From CAXMQZ01 sp963707075 (GTDB lineage Bacteria; Acidobacteriota; Thermoanaerobaculia; Multivoradales; JAHEKO01): DNA of 64,000 nt. Below are positions 53,582-62,742 of the stretch, one piece after another. The position numbers and the translations under genes are program-made. Position 1 is the stretch's first letter. Each line of letters starts with the position of its first letter. Where the stretch lies: positions 1,240,001-1,304,000 of the forward strand of contig CAVPOX010000002.1 in NCBI GenBank assembly GCA_963707075.1, given 5' to 3'. Below the pieces are notes generated by a model. The model saw only the letters and a list, made by a program, of their open reading frames with translations. It made no database searches and had not been told where the DNA came from.

Positions 53582-55340
53582 CTCGGCTAAAGGTCGTTCC
53601 TTCGCTGCCCAATACCGTGGTCAATGCGGCCCGTCGCAGGCCAACAGCATCCGCATCGGGATTGACTCCACCGTTGATCTCGAGCCCGAGACTGGGCCGC
53701 TGCTGCAGAGCCTCGACCAGAGTCGCCAGATTTCTCGAGGCGCCATCATTCAAAAGCGAAGTTCCTGCTTCGAAAGCTACGAACTCGAGATCTTCGTCGT
53801 CCTCTCCACCACCGCCAGCCAAACGGCCGAGGACGCGAAAGGGCGCCTTGGCGACCTCTCCGACCAGATCTGTCGCAGCAGCGGAGATCGCAGAAACCAT
53901 GACGAACTCGGGATTGTCGAGATCCCCTTCGATGGGAATATCGAGCGTGATGACACCGTCCTTGTCTTTGAGAAGCGAAACCCCGAGTTTGACCGGCAGA
54001 TTGATATCCCCCTGTCCCTCTACCTTCTCGCCCAACTGCAGATCCGCGACCTCGACGTGATTGGTCGACACCAATTGGCTTTCGTTGATTTTGTAATCCA
54101 GATCGAGGGTCGAGCTGCCGTCTTCGATGGGGAAGCCGATCATCTTGATCGACATCGGAGACATCGGCGACAGCTCCACGTCGCGAATATCGACCGCCAC
54201 ATCGGTCAGACGCTTGTAGTCGAACGGGTCGAGCTCTCCCGAGACGCTGATCACGCCGCCGCTGTCTACAGCGGCACTGATCTCCAGATCGGCACCTGCA
54301 GTCGTATCTGTCGAGATATTCGAGATGGTGCCGTTGACCGCTTGAATCTTTCTTTCGAAAGGCTCCACTGTGGTCGCATCGGTGTATCGTCCATAACACT
54401 CGTGCAACTCGAGCCTGGCGATGTGAGCCGGCGGCAGTCCGCCCTCTGTGGCCGAATCCCCTTCACTCTCTCCTCCAACAACACCCCCAGGCCCCTCGCC
54501 CTCGGACTCGCCCAGCGCCCCGAAGAACTCGAGCAGGTTGATCGTACCGTCCTCAGCCACTGCGATCTCCAAGCCGGCGTCATAGATATCGACTTGCTCG
54601 ACGTCCAGTGTCGTCGGTGACAACGCTGCCCGGATACCACCGACCTCGAGATCTCCCCAGCCCAGCAGGGTGCCACCCGTGACGGTCTCATTGAGATCCA
54701 GATCCTCTACCGCGAGGTCACCGGCAAAGGTGATCTTGGCGGCCTCATCCTTCGGAGCCAGATGAGCCTTGCCAGAGGTCGTCAATACCCCTGCCCGCAG
54801 ATCGAGCGGCGCATACTTTGCGACATATGCCTGAAACTGGGACAGCTCCAGACCTTCGAGACCGACATCAGCATCGAGGGTCAACGGAATGGCGACCATG
54901 GTTCCGTCGGCCGAAGCTCGCGAACCCTCACCGACCGCCGCTGCCGCCGTGATCCCCCAGACACTCCCCTGCTCGGTAGAGATATCCGTAAGGGCCAGGC
55001 CGGCCTCTGTTAACGCGAGAGAGACAGGTTCATCGAACGTGCGATCTTCAAAGAGAACGCTCGCGTTCTTCACCTCGAAGCGACCGACCCTGGCATCGAG
55101 AGTGACTCTCTCCTCGACATACTCGTAGGCTTCGACGATTTCGTCCTGAGTCTTCTTGGGCACCAGCACGTTCCAACTGGGCGTGCCGTCCGGCTCTGAC
55201 CAAAGGAAGGCAGAGGCTCCATCGATGGTCACAGAGTCGACATTCACCCTCTGTTCCGGCCATCGCATCATCACATCGGACAACACGACCGTGTCCGCGC
55301 TGACCAGATCGAGTCTCGACACCCGGTGCCTGGACGGCAA
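53469..55340 (-). CDS. DUF748/AsmA-like protein, central piece (frameshifted gene)
   Basis: Middle of an envelope protein of about 1,000 residues. It carries repeated beta-strand units typical of AsmA/DUF748 bridge-like proteins (FAGDLAVEDLDLNE, LGEKVEGQGDINLPVKLGVSLLKDKDGVITLDIPIEGDLDNPEF) and an OmpA-like stretch (NLATLVEALQQRPSLGLEINGG). A Gly/Glu-rich insert lies around residue 285. The real coding enters this frame at about 55320 at SRLDLVSADTVVLSD and leaves near 53585. Confidence 0.75.
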   Translation of the reverse strand: MPSRHRVSRLDLVSADTVVLSDVMMRWPEQRVNVDSVTIDGASAFLWSEPDGTPSWNVLVPKKTQDEIVEAYEYVEERVTLDARVGRFEVKNASVLFEDRTFDEPVSLALTEAGLALTDISTEQGSVWGITAAAAVGEGSRASADGTMVAIPLTLDADVGLEGLELSQFQAYVAKYAPLDLRAGVLTTSGKAHLAPKDEAAKITFAGDLAVEDLDLNETVTGGTLLGWGDLEVGGIRAALSPTTLDVEQVDIYDAGLEIAVAEDGTINLLEFFGALGESEGEGPGGVVGGESEGDSATEGGLPPAHIARLELHECYGRYTDATTVEPFERKIQAVNGTISNISTDTTAGADLEISAAVDSGGVISVSGELDPFDYKRLTDVAVDIRDVELSPMSPMSIKMIGFPIEDGSSTLDLDYKINESQLVSTNHVEVADLQLGEKVEGQGDINLPVKLGVSLLKDKDGVITLDIPIEGDLDNPEFVMVSAISAAATDLVGEVAKAPFRVLGRLAGGGGEDDEDLEFVAFEAGTSLLNDGASRNLATLVEALQQRPSLGLEINGGVNPDADAVGLRRAALTTVLGSEGTTFSRVGVEPSDWRARVRLPGPAVSRSDECTARRACSGGRCR

Positions 55341-56184
55341 AATCGGTCACTCGGAACTCCGACTCGTGGATCTCGAAGTGTGGGCCCTCATCGCCCATGG
55401 TGATCTTGTAGTTGATATCGGCCGCCACGACTCCGTCGGTCACACTGAGCTCGAATTTCTCCGCGACGGCTTCCCAGGCATTCGCCAGCATCAAGCGGTC
55501 CAGTGAGAGCGAGCCATCGAGCCCGAGAGGCTCGACGACCACGTTGCCTCTGATACGGATAACGCCGCCAGCCACCAGGCCGATCGTGATGTCATTGTCC
55601 CCTTGTTCATCGGGATGGTACTGATGTCTTGGCAGCAGCACCTGGATAGGTTCCTGAGTCCAGAGCAGCGGTTCTGCTCGCGCGCGATCCTCGATGTCGA
55701 CCCGCCCAGCGTTGAGCTCGATCTGGTGAAAGATCGCGCGAGGCAACTTGAACTCCTCCTTCGGCTCCTCCCCGGTGTCGAGCGCATCCACCAGTTCGAC
55801 AAGATTCACCCCCTTGTCTTCGAATCGACGAATCGCAGCGTACAAGCCATCGATTCGTAGCTCCTCGAGCGTGAAAGCCCAATGAAACAGGCTCGATGCC
55901 TGTGCATTGGCGTAGAACTCGTCGAACGCCAGCATGGTGGAGCCCGGTCGATCCGGGAAGTCGAGACCCTGGATCGTCAGCGACAGGTTGAATGGGTTGC
56001 ACTTGATCTTCTCGATCGTCACCTCACGTCCGAGCTTCTCTTGCGCCGTGTTGACGATGACGCGCTCGGCGATCCACGGAACGCCCAGAAAACCGATCAG
56101 CGCGTATAGAACAAAGGTCACCACCAGCGCGGTTCGCCAGCCAATCAACTTCCAGGATGCAAACCAATCACTGATCTTGCTCAT
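55048..56184 (-). CDS. DUF748/AsmA-like protein, N-terminal piece (frameshifted gene)
   Basis: Start of the gene, ATG 56184 behind GGAGGGACC. A cytoplasmic stub is followed by one membrane anchor (WRTALVVTFVLYALIGFLGVPW) and the DUF748 opening AERVIVNTAQEKLGREVTIEKIKCNPFNLSLTIQGL. DUF748 proteins span the periplasm and are linked to lipid transport and envelope integrity. The true frame leaves this one at about 55320-55326, in a GGG run after VTDFAVQAPG; the later 90 residues of this frame are spurious. Confidence 0.75.
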   Translation of the reverse strand: MSKISDWFASWKLIGWRTALVVTFVLYALIGFLGVPWIAERVIVNTAQEKLGREVTIEKIKCNPFNLSLTIQGLDFPDRPGSTMLAFDEFYANAQASSLFHWAFTLEELRIDGLYAAIRRFEDKGVNLVELVDALDTGEEPKEEFKLPRAIFHQIELNAGRVDIEDRARAEPLLWTQEPIQVLLPRHQYHPDEQGDNDITIGLVAGGVIRIRGNVVVEPLGLDGSLSLDRLMLANAWEAVAEKFELSVTDGVVAADINYKITMGDEGPHFEIHESEFRVTDFAVQAPGVETRSGQRGHGRVVRCDDAMAGTEGECRLCDHRWSLCLPLVRAGRHAQLERAGAQEDSGRNRRSLRVCRGESHSRCQGRSLRGEERERSL

Positions 56185-56393
56185 CGGTCCCTCCAGTCAC
56201 GACCATTCGGGTCTTTCAACAATACCCCACCGACGGGAGCGATACTTTCCTCGACAGTCGGAGGGAGGACGTGACGCATCGCACCCACGGTAGCCAGCCA
56301 AGGAGGTGGGGCGGCAGGAAGGGCATCACCGCGGAATGCCCGTCGAGCTTGACCTGCCGAGCGGGAAGCGAGAGACTCGAGGTGGAAAGACAG

Positions 56394-56466
56394 CCTAGGG
56401 GTGGCCGCTCGGCCTGAGATCACACCCTCGAACCTGATCCGGATCATGCCGGCGTAGGGAATGGTA
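56394..56466 (+). ncRNA. TPP (THI-box) riboswitch
   Basis: The region reads like the thiamine pyrophosphate aptamer: GGGGTGGCC, a short P3 stem (GGCC-GCTC-GGCC), the pyrimidine-sensing CTGAGA, ACCC closing P2, then ACCTGATC, a CCGG-ATCATG-CCGG stem and the hallmark GCGTAGGGAA. It lies about 78 bases before the ATG of the TonB receptor, on the same strand, and should switch that operon off when TPP is plentiful. No terminator is obvious between it and the gene, so control may be at translation. The bases at 56185-56393 show nothing else. Confidence 0.9.
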
Positions 56467-56543
56467 ATCAAGCCTCCTGCAGCAGTTTCGAAAGCCAATC
56501 AGACTTGGGCCTGGTGGTTGGATCCCCTGACGGGAGATCGACA

Positions 56544-58751
56544 ATGACGCGGCAGGAGCACCTTCGATTGAGCCGGGACAGGGTGATCCGCATGCACCCG
56601 TATCATCGACATTGGTATTTCCATGTCTTGTGGTGCTGCGTCCTGGTTCCGCTGATGCCGTCCTCGGCGTGGTCTCAGACAGCTGCGGCCCTGACCGATG
56701 ACGAGGAGATCGTCGGTAACGGGGAGGAGGTCGTTCCGGAGATCGAGGAGGCGATCACGGTTGTGGGAATTCGCGCGGGAGACGAAATACCCATCACCAA
56801 GAAGGACCTCGATCGGGAGCAGATCGAGAAACTGAGCTTTGGCCAGGATGTACCCCAGCTTCTCCAGTACACCCCTTCGATGACCTGGTATTCCGATTCC
56901 GGAGTCGGCTCCAACTACTCCTACTTCAGCCTGCGCGGCATCCAGCAGACACGCATCAATATGACCTTCGACGGGGCTCCGCTGAACGACCCAGCCGAAC
57001 ACGCGGTCTATTTCAACAACTTCAACGATTTCGTCAACCAGGTCGACAGCATCCAGATCCAGCGCGGTGTGGGAACTTCGTCGGTCGGCTCGCCTTCCTA
57101 CGGCGGATCGGTCAACTTTGCCAGTGGGCCACCCTCCGACAACCCCGGGGGTGATGTTCGGCTGACCCTCGGTTCGTTCGATACCAAGCGAGCCTCGGTC
57201 GCCTACGAGTCGGGCCTGCTGGCCAACGGTCTCTCGCTGGGTGGGCGCTTTTCCTATGCCGATACCGATGGATACCGGGACAACTCCGGTACCGCGCACC
57301 GGACCTTCTTCTTCAACGCCGGATGGCAGGGCGAGCGTTCCTCACTCAAACTGGTCTCTTTCTCGGGAGATGTCAAAACACAACTGGCGTGGCTCGCAGT
57401 CGAGCCGGAGATCCTCGAAGAGAATCGGCGATTCAACCCTCTCGATGAAGCGGAACGCGACGATTTTGGCCAGGATTTCGCTCAGCTCAAGTACACCCGG
57501 GCGCTCGGTTCCGAGACGCTGGTGACAGCCTCGCTCTACTACAACGGGGCCGCCGGCTGGTTCCGTCTGTGGGACGATCCGGTGGAACAGAATCACTTGC
57601 TGCAGTTCGGCATCGACCAGGCGTTCATCGGTTCGATGGTCACGGCCAGCATGGGAACAAATCGACTCACTTCGACTCTCGGACTGCACTACAACGACTT
57701 CAGTGGCGATCACACACTGGATATCGAGAACGATCGAATCTACGAGAATACCGGCTTCAAGCAAACCGCCAACGGCTTCGCCAAGCTGGAGTACCGCCTC
57801 GCCGAGTGGATCCTCTTCGCGGACCTCCAGTTACGCTGGGCCGAGTTTTCCTACCGTGGCGACCTCGACCTCGGCTCAGTCGAGTGGAGCTTCTTCGATC
57901 CCAAGATCGGTGCCCGGTGGATACTCTCGCCCGGCCTGAGCACCTATGCCTCGATCGGTCGTGCCCAGCGGGAACCGACTCGTATGGATCTTCTCCTGGG
58001 TGAGGACAACGCGACCCTCCCGCACGACCTCGAGGCCGTGCGGCCCGAGGAAGTCATCGATTTCGAGGTGGGTGTCGACTACAACACCGCGCAACTGGCG
58101 CTGCAGGCCAATCTCTACGCCATGGAGTTCACCGATGAGATCGCCCTGACCGGGGAGCTCTCCGATATCGGTCTGCCACTGCGACGCAATGTCGACGCGT
58201 CGTATCGGCGGGGTCTCGAAATCGACCTCAAATGGAGGCTGACGCCCGCCTGGGCGATCCTCCACAGCGCCAATCTGAGTCGCAACCGTATCGAGGCGTG
58301 GACCCAGTTCTATGACGTCTATGACGAAACGGGAGCCTGGATCGACAGCGAGTCGATCACCTACCGCGATGTCCGACCACTTCTGTCGCCGGAAACGGTT
58401 CTCAATCTCGGTGCCGAATGGACTCCACAGATCTACAGCGTCGCACTGATCGGCCGTTATGTCGCGGCAGCCCAACTCGACAATACCGGCCTGGCCGATT
58501 TCCGACTGCCTTCCTATACCAACCTGGATCTGCGACTCTCGGTCTCTCTGGGGAAATGGTGGGAGGGTGCGAATCCCAGGATCACGCTCTTCGTCAACAA
58601 TCTGCTCGACAACCTCGATCAGTATCCGAGTGGTTACAGCTACCAGTTCTTGATCGATGGCGGTCAGGGGCAACAGACTCTCGACGGATTTCCCTACTAC
58701 TATCCCCTCGCAACGCGTAACGCTGTTCTCTCGCTCGAGCTCGACCTCTAG
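56544..58751 (+). CDS. TonB-dependent receptor, probable thiamine outer-membrane transporter
   Basis: 735 aa from ATG 56544 (GGGAG upstream); the open frame begins at a TTG 13 codons earlier, and an ATG at 56592 is also possible. The signal region ends at SSAWSQ, then a TonB-box-like AITVVG, a plug (QLLQYTPSMTWYSDSG, RGIQQTRINMTFDGAPLNDP) and a barrel ending ...NAVLSLELDL. Placement directly after a TPP riboswitch and before PnuC-like and kinase genes indicates thiamine or a precursor as ligand; the sequence alone would only say TonB receptor. Confidence 0.85.
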   Translation: MTRQEHLRLSRDRVIRMHPYHRHWYFHVLWCCVLVPLMPSSAWSQTAAALTDDEEIVGNGEEVVPEIEEAITVVGIRAGDEIPITKKDLDREQIEKLSFGQDVPQLLQYTPSMTWYSDSGVGSNYSYFSLRGIQQTRINMTFDGAPLNDPAEHAVYFNNFNDFVNQVDSIQIQRGVGTSSVGSPSYGGSVNFASGPPSDNPGGDVRLTLGSFDTKRASVAYESGLLANGLSLGGRFSYADTDGYRDNSGTAHRTFFFNAGWQGERSSLKLVSFSGDVKTQLAWLAVEPEILEENRRFNPLDEAERDDFGQDFAQLKYTRALGSETLVTASLYYNGAAGWFRLWDDPVEQNHLLQFGIDQAFIGSMVTASMGTNRLTSTLGLHYNDFSGDHTLDIENDRIYENTGFKQTANGFAKLEYRLAEWILFADLQLRWAEFSYRGDLDLGSVEWSFFDPKIGARWILSPGLSTYASIGRAQREPTRMDLLLGEDNATLPHDLEAVRPEEVIDFEVGVDYNTAQLALQANLYAMEFTDEIALTGELSDIGLPLRRNVDASYRRGLEIDLKWRLTPAWAILHSANLSRNRIEAWTQFYDVYDETGAWIDSESITYRDVRPLLSPETVLNLGAEWTPQIYSVALIGRYVAAAQLDNTGLADFRLPSYTNLDLRLSVSLGKWWEGANPRITLFVNNLLDNLDQYPSGYSYQFLIDGGQGQQTLDGFPYYYPLATRNAVLSLELDL

Positions 58752-58771
58752 CGACCGAGCCGGCCAAGATC

Positions 58772-59332
58772 GTGATCTCTCTCGAATACGTCGCCGTCGT
58801 CGTCACCCTGGTGGCCGTCTATCTGACAGCGCGACAGATCATCTGGTGCTGGCCGCTGGGAATGGTGAGCGTCGTCCTCTACGCGGCGGTCTTCTTCCAG
58901 GCCAAGCTCTACGCGGACATGGGACTGCAGGGCCTCTACTTCGCACTGGCGGCTTACGGCTGGTGGGCCTGGCTGCACGGCGGTGCGGATCACGGCAAGC
59001 TCGCCGTGTCGCGGATCTCAGTTCGTATGGCTGGTGTCCTTGGACTCATCGGTGCCCTGGCTGCGGTCATCCTGGGTCAGACCCTGCATCGCCTTACCGA
59101 CGCCTCTCTGCCATTCATGGATTCGGCCCTCACCTCCTTCAGCATCGTCGCCCAATGGATGCAGACCCGAAAGAAGCTGGAGGCATGGCTCCTCTGGCTC
59201 GCAGTGGACGTCCTCTATGTCGGCATGTTTCTCTACAAAGGGCTCTACCCGACGGCGGGTCTCTACGCGATCTTCCTGTATCTCGCGGGACTCGGCTATG
59301 TCGAGTGGCGCCGTTCGATGGGTAACGCCTGA
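58772..59332 (+). CDS. PnuC-family transporter, probable PnuT thiamine transporter
   Basis: 186 aa with seven to eight membrane helices. ARQIIWCWPLGMVSVVLYAAVFFQAKLYADMGLQ, YGWWAWLHGG and FSIVAQWMQTRKKLEAWLLWLAVDVLYVGMF carry the PnuC family residues (the WxxW pair and the QWMxTRKxxExW core). PnuC members take nicotinamide riboside; the PnuT branch takes thiamine. The TPP riboswitch upstream favours thiamine. GTG start, 20 bases after the receptor stop; the stop overlaps the kinase start by one base (TGATG). Confidence 0.85.
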   Translation: MISLEYVAVVVTLVAVYLTARQIIWCWPLGMVSVVLYAAVFFQAKLYADMGLQGLYFALAAYGWWAWLHGGADHGKLAVSRISVRMAGVLGLIGALAAVILGQTLHRLTDASLPFMDSALTSFSIVAQWMQTRKKLEAWLLWLAVDVLYVGMFLYKGLYPTAGLYAIFLYLAGLGYVEWRRSMGNA

Positions 59333-59850
59333 TGATCCGCGTCGTGGTCACTGGATCCGAATGCACGGGTAAGACGACCCTGGCGCAAGCCCTGGCCCAG
59401 CGCTACAAGACGGTCTGGGTTCCTGAATACGCTCGGCAATTCGTCCTGGAAAAAGGTGCAGCACCCGATCACGCGGATGTCGACGCCATCGCTCGCGGCC
59501 AGCTCGCACTCGAGAACGCTCGGGCTGCCGTGGCTCACGACCTGCTCATCCAGGACACCGATCTACTCAGTACGCTGGTCTACAGCCACCACTACTACGG
59601 CGACAGCCCAACCTGGATCGAAGAAACGCTGCGCCGGCGGGTACCCGATCTCTATCTCCTCGCTGGAATCGATGTACCCTGGGTGCCCGACGGGGATCAA
59701 CGGGATCGCGGCGACCGGCGCGAGGAGATGCAGCAGCTCTTTCGCCAAGCTCTCCTCGATCGGAACTTCGAGTTCATCGAGGTTCGGGGCACCGTCGAGG
59801 AGAGACTGGAGCAATCGATTCCGGCTATCGATTTGCGGCTCCACAGGTGA
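59332..59850 (+). CDS. NadR-like P-loop kinase, probable vitamin kinase
   Basis: 172-aa AAA_28-type nucleoside kinase of the NadR ribosylnicotinamide kinase group. Walker A is GSECTGKTTL; VPEYARQFV and the acidic LLIQDTDLLSTLVYSHHYYG follow, with DVPWVPDGDQRD near the C-terminus, as in NadR kinase domains. The NadR nucleotidyltransferase and DNA-binding domains are missing. Coupled to the PnuC-like gene. In a TPP-controlled operon it probably phosphorylates imported thiamine to trap it; nicotinamide riboside is the alternative substrate. Confidence 0.82.
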   Translation: MIRVVVTGSECTGKTTLAQALAQRYKTVWVPEYARQFVLEKGAAPDHADVDAIARGQLALENARAAVAHDLLIQDTDLLSTLVYSHHYYGDSPTWIEETLRRRVPDLYLLAGIDVPWVPDGDQRDRGDRREEMQQLFRQALLDRNFEFIEVRGTVEERLEQSIPAIDLRLHR

Positions 59851-59927
59851 ACTCTCGACACCTTGGATGGAAAGGGGATCCGGGAGTGAGAGACTAGGAC
59901 TTCTGCTGGTTGCAAGGAGGATTCCAA

Positions 59928-62231
59928 ATGGTTTCGTCGGCCATCTCAACATCCAGACCGAGCGCACCGAGACGCGCTGTTCTCTGCATGGCACTCCCGC
60001 TCATGGTCCTGGTGTCCCTTTCGAGTGCCGGCAGCGAGTCCCGCTCCGGGAACCCATCACTCGAATCCCGGCTCACCATCGACAGGCTCTACTCGCTACC
60101 CTCTCTCATCGGCACCGAGCCACGAGGATTCGCCTGGTCCGACGATGGTCGCCACCTGGCGTTCCTGTGGAATGACCAGGGATACAACTTCCGCGATGTC
60201 TGGATCATCGATGTCGAGGATCCAAATCTGGGACCCCGCAGAGTCACCTCGATGCCCGGAACAGAGGTCGACAAGGCAAACCAGGGCGACCCGGTGGCCG
60301 CCGCCAGGGCCCTGGAACAGCAAGAGCGCGATCCAGGCGTGACCTCGGTGACCTGGCACCCGGACGGTGGAGAGATGTTGCTCACCTTCCGGGGGGACTT
60401 GTGGCTCGTAAACCGGGATGCCGAGATCACCCGGCTCACCGAGACCGAGGCGACGGAAAGTCAAGCGAGCTACTCGCCCTCGGGAAACCGACTCGCCTTC
60501 CTGCAAGGGGGTGAGCTCTGGACCGCCCCGGCTGCGATCAGCTCTGCCTCCGAGGTCACCGCGCAGACAAGTCTCTCCCAGCCCGACCTCGAGATCGCCG
60601 ATTTCCGCTGGTCCCCCGACGGTGCGAAGCTCGCCATTCGCCAGTCCGACCAGAGACAGGTCGCTCTGCGCGGCATTCCCGACTATTTGGCGGAAGAGAC
60701 CGTGTTGGCAGAGGTGCGGCGAGCCTACCCGGGTGAAGAACCCTCTCGACACCGGGTCGGGCTTGTCGATGCCGCAGCTGTCGAAGTCGGCGAGGACGAC
60801 GTGCGATGGCTCGACTGGCAAGGGGACGAGCCCGACATGATCCTCAGCTACCGCTGGTCGCCGGACGGCCAGCGACTTGCCATCGATACAAGTGACCTCT
60901 ACGCCAAAGACCGCAGGATCTTCGTCGCCGAGGTCGCAGGCACGGGAGTCCTCGTCCCTCGGCTGGTCGCCAGAGATCAGGACCCACTCAACGAAACCTT
61001 CTACTTCTGGAGGATCGAGTGGGCCACCGATTCAGGCCTGATCTACTTCCTTTCGGACAGAGAAGAGGACTATCACGTCTGGGCTGTGCCCCCGTCGGGT
61101 GGAACCGAGCCGACTCGCCTGACCCGAGGAGCCTGGGCTGTGGCCGAGATCTTCCCGGTCGACAGGGGACTGATCGTCGTCGGCAATCGCGGCAGAGCCG
61201 AAGAGAGACATCTCTTCAGAGTCGAAGACGACGGCGGTGAGGCGGTGCAGATCAGCCGGCGCCCCGGAACCCACATGCCGACAGTCTCACCGGATGGACG
61301 GCATGCGGCGGTGCATTTCTCGAGTCAGGAGATGCCGCCGGAGTTGCTGCTGACGTCGCTCACCGCGCCGGCCGGCACAGAGGCCACCGAGCGACGGGTG
61401 ACGCAGTCACCGATCGCCGAGTTCTCCAGATATCGCTGGGTCGAGGCCGATTTCGTGACCTTCGCGAGTCATATCGACGGCACGACCCTGCACGGGCGCC
61501 TGACGTTGCCGCCCGACTTCGATCCGTCACGGAGATATCCGGCCATCCTCGGGTCGGTCTATACGGATAGCGTGCGCAACCAGTGGGGCGGAAGAACCGC
61601 TCACCCCACCTGGGGCCTGGATCAGTTCCTGGCACAGGAGGGCTATGTTCTGCTCAATGTCGACATGCGCGGTAGCTGGGGACGAGGACGCGAGCATCGT
61701 CGGGGCATCCGCCTCGACTACGGCGGGATCGACATCGAAGATCTCGAAAGTGGTGTCCGGTTCCTCGAGAACCTGGGCTACGTCGACATGGAGCGGGTCG
61801 GAATCTGGGGCTCGAGCTATGGCGGCCTGATGACAGCGATGTCCCTGTTTCGCAAGCCCGGTCTCTACGCGGCCGGAATTGCCGGCGCTCCAGCCACCAA
61901 TGTCTGGCACGCGCTGACCGGTCAAATGGCGGTGATGATGCGGCCGCAAGACCAACCCGATGAGTATGCCGACTCCTCCCCCTTCATGCACGCTCATGGA
62001 CTCGAAGACCCGCTGATGATCATCCATGGCATGCGCGATTGGGTGGTGCTGTTCAAGGATTCGGTCATCCTGGTACAACGCTTGATTCTGCTCGGCAAGG
62101 ACGTCGATCTGGTGGCGCTGCCCGATGCCGGACATGGCTGGGACAATGAAGGTCTGGCCCAGACGCGGTTCGCGTTCGACAAGATGGTGGGTTTTTTCGA
62201 CCGGCACCTCAAGGGTATGGGCAGGGAGTGA
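59928..62231 (+). CDS. S9 family prolyl oligopeptidase (DPP IV-like)
   Basis: 767 aa from ATG 59928, behind AAGGAGG. An N-terminal segment with hydrophobic stretch (VLCMALPLMVLVSLSSAG) suggests export. A WD-like propeller domain (FAWSDDGRHLAFLWN, VTWHPDGGEML) precedes the alpha/beta-hydrolase domain. Catalytic residues: Ser at about 630 in IWGSSYGG, Asp at about 704 in HGMRDW and His at about 735 in DAGHGW. It cleaves short peptides, often after proline. It starts 78 bases after the kinase, probably with its own promoter, and its 3' end overlaps the convergent GNAT gene by 23 bases. Confidence 0.92.
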   Translation: MVSSAISTSRPSAPRRAVLCMALPLMVLVSLSSAGSESRSGNPSLESRLTIDRLYSLPSLIGTEPRGFAWSDDGRHLAFLWNDQGYNFRDVWIIDVEDPNLGPRRVTSMPGTEVDKANQGDPVAAARALEQQERDPGVTSVTWHPDGGEMLLTFRGDLWLVNRDAEITRLTETEATESQASYSPSGNRLAFLQGGELWTAPAAISSASEVTAQTSLSQPDLEIADFRWSPDGAKLAIRQSDQRQVALRGIPDYLAEETVLAEVRRAYPGEEPSRHRVGLVDAAAVEVGEDDVRWLDWQGDEPDMILSYRWSPDGQRLAIDTSDLYAKDRRIFVAEVAGTGVLVPRLVARDQDPLNETFYFWRIEWATDSGLIYFLSDREEDYHVWAVPPSGGTEPTRLTRGAWAVAEIFPVDRGLIVVGNRGRAEERHLFRVEDDGGEAVQISRRPGTHMPTVSPDGRHAAVHFSSQEMPPELLLTSLTAPAGTEATERRVTQSPIAEFSRYRWVEADFVTFASHIDGTTLHGRLTLPPDFDPSRRYPAILGSVYTDSVRNQWGGRTAHPTWGLDQFLAQEGYVLLNVDMRGSWGRGREHRRGIRLDYGGIDIEDLESGVRFLENLGYVDMERVGIWGSSYGGLMTAMSLFRKPGLYAAGIAGAPATNVWHALTGQMAVMMRPQDQPDEYADSSPFMHAHGLEDPLMIIHGMRDWVVLFKDSVILVQRLILLGKDVDLVALPDAGHGWDNEGLAQTRFAFDKMVGFFDRHLKGMGRE

Positions 62232-62724
62232 AGAGCTTGATCTCTGGATCCTTGTCAGACAACCGGATCATGCGTTCGAATCGGAGTCCGATCTTCTCCA
62301 GGAGCCTGAAGGACCTTTCGTTGTCTGGATTGGCGATGGCGACGACCCTCTCCAGATCCAGGTCCCGTCTGGCGTAGCCCATGACCGCCTGTGCTGATTC
62401 GACCGCGTAGCCTCTCGACCAGAATTCGGGCAAGAACGCAAAGCCGATCTCGACGTCGTCCATGCCCTCGCGCTTGATGAGTCCACAGGTCCCGATCGCC
62501 TCCTGCGAGTCTGCAAGCTCCACCATGTAGAGACCGAATCCATGGCGCTCGTAGCTGCTCAGAATCCGGTCGACCACATACTGACGTGCCTGCTCCAGAT
62601 CCCTCACGCCCCGATCCCCGATGAAGTGCAAGAAGGACGGCTCATTAAGTAGCCTGAGCATGAACCCGGCGTCATCTGGCGAAAAGTCGCGCAGTACCAG
62701 ACGATCCGTTTCGAGCACTTTCAA
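62209..62724 (-). CDS. GNAT-family N-acetyltransferase (RimJ/RimL type)
   Basis: 171 aa. The opening LETDRLVLRDFSPDDAGFMLRLLNEP is typical of RimJ/RimL-like acetyltransferases; IGTCGLIKREGMDDVEIGFAFLPEFWSRGYAVESAQAVMGYA includes the acetyl-CoA-binding strand-helix, and ANPDNERSFRLLEKIGLRF the closing motif. TTG at 62724 is the predicted start, GTG at 62718 the alternative. It begins 18 bases after the patatin stop and is likely in one transcript with it. Confidence 0.9.
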   Translation of the reverse strand: MKVLETDRLVLRDFSPDDAGFMLRLLNEPSFLHFIGDRGVRDLEQARQYVVDRILSSYERHGFGLYMVELADSQEAIGTCGLIKREGMDDVEIGFAFLPEFWSRGYAVESAQAVMGYARRDLDLERVVAIANPDNERSFRLLEKIGLRFERMIRLSDKDPEIKLFTPCPYP

Positions 62725-62742
62725 GAAACCGTCGACTCCTGA

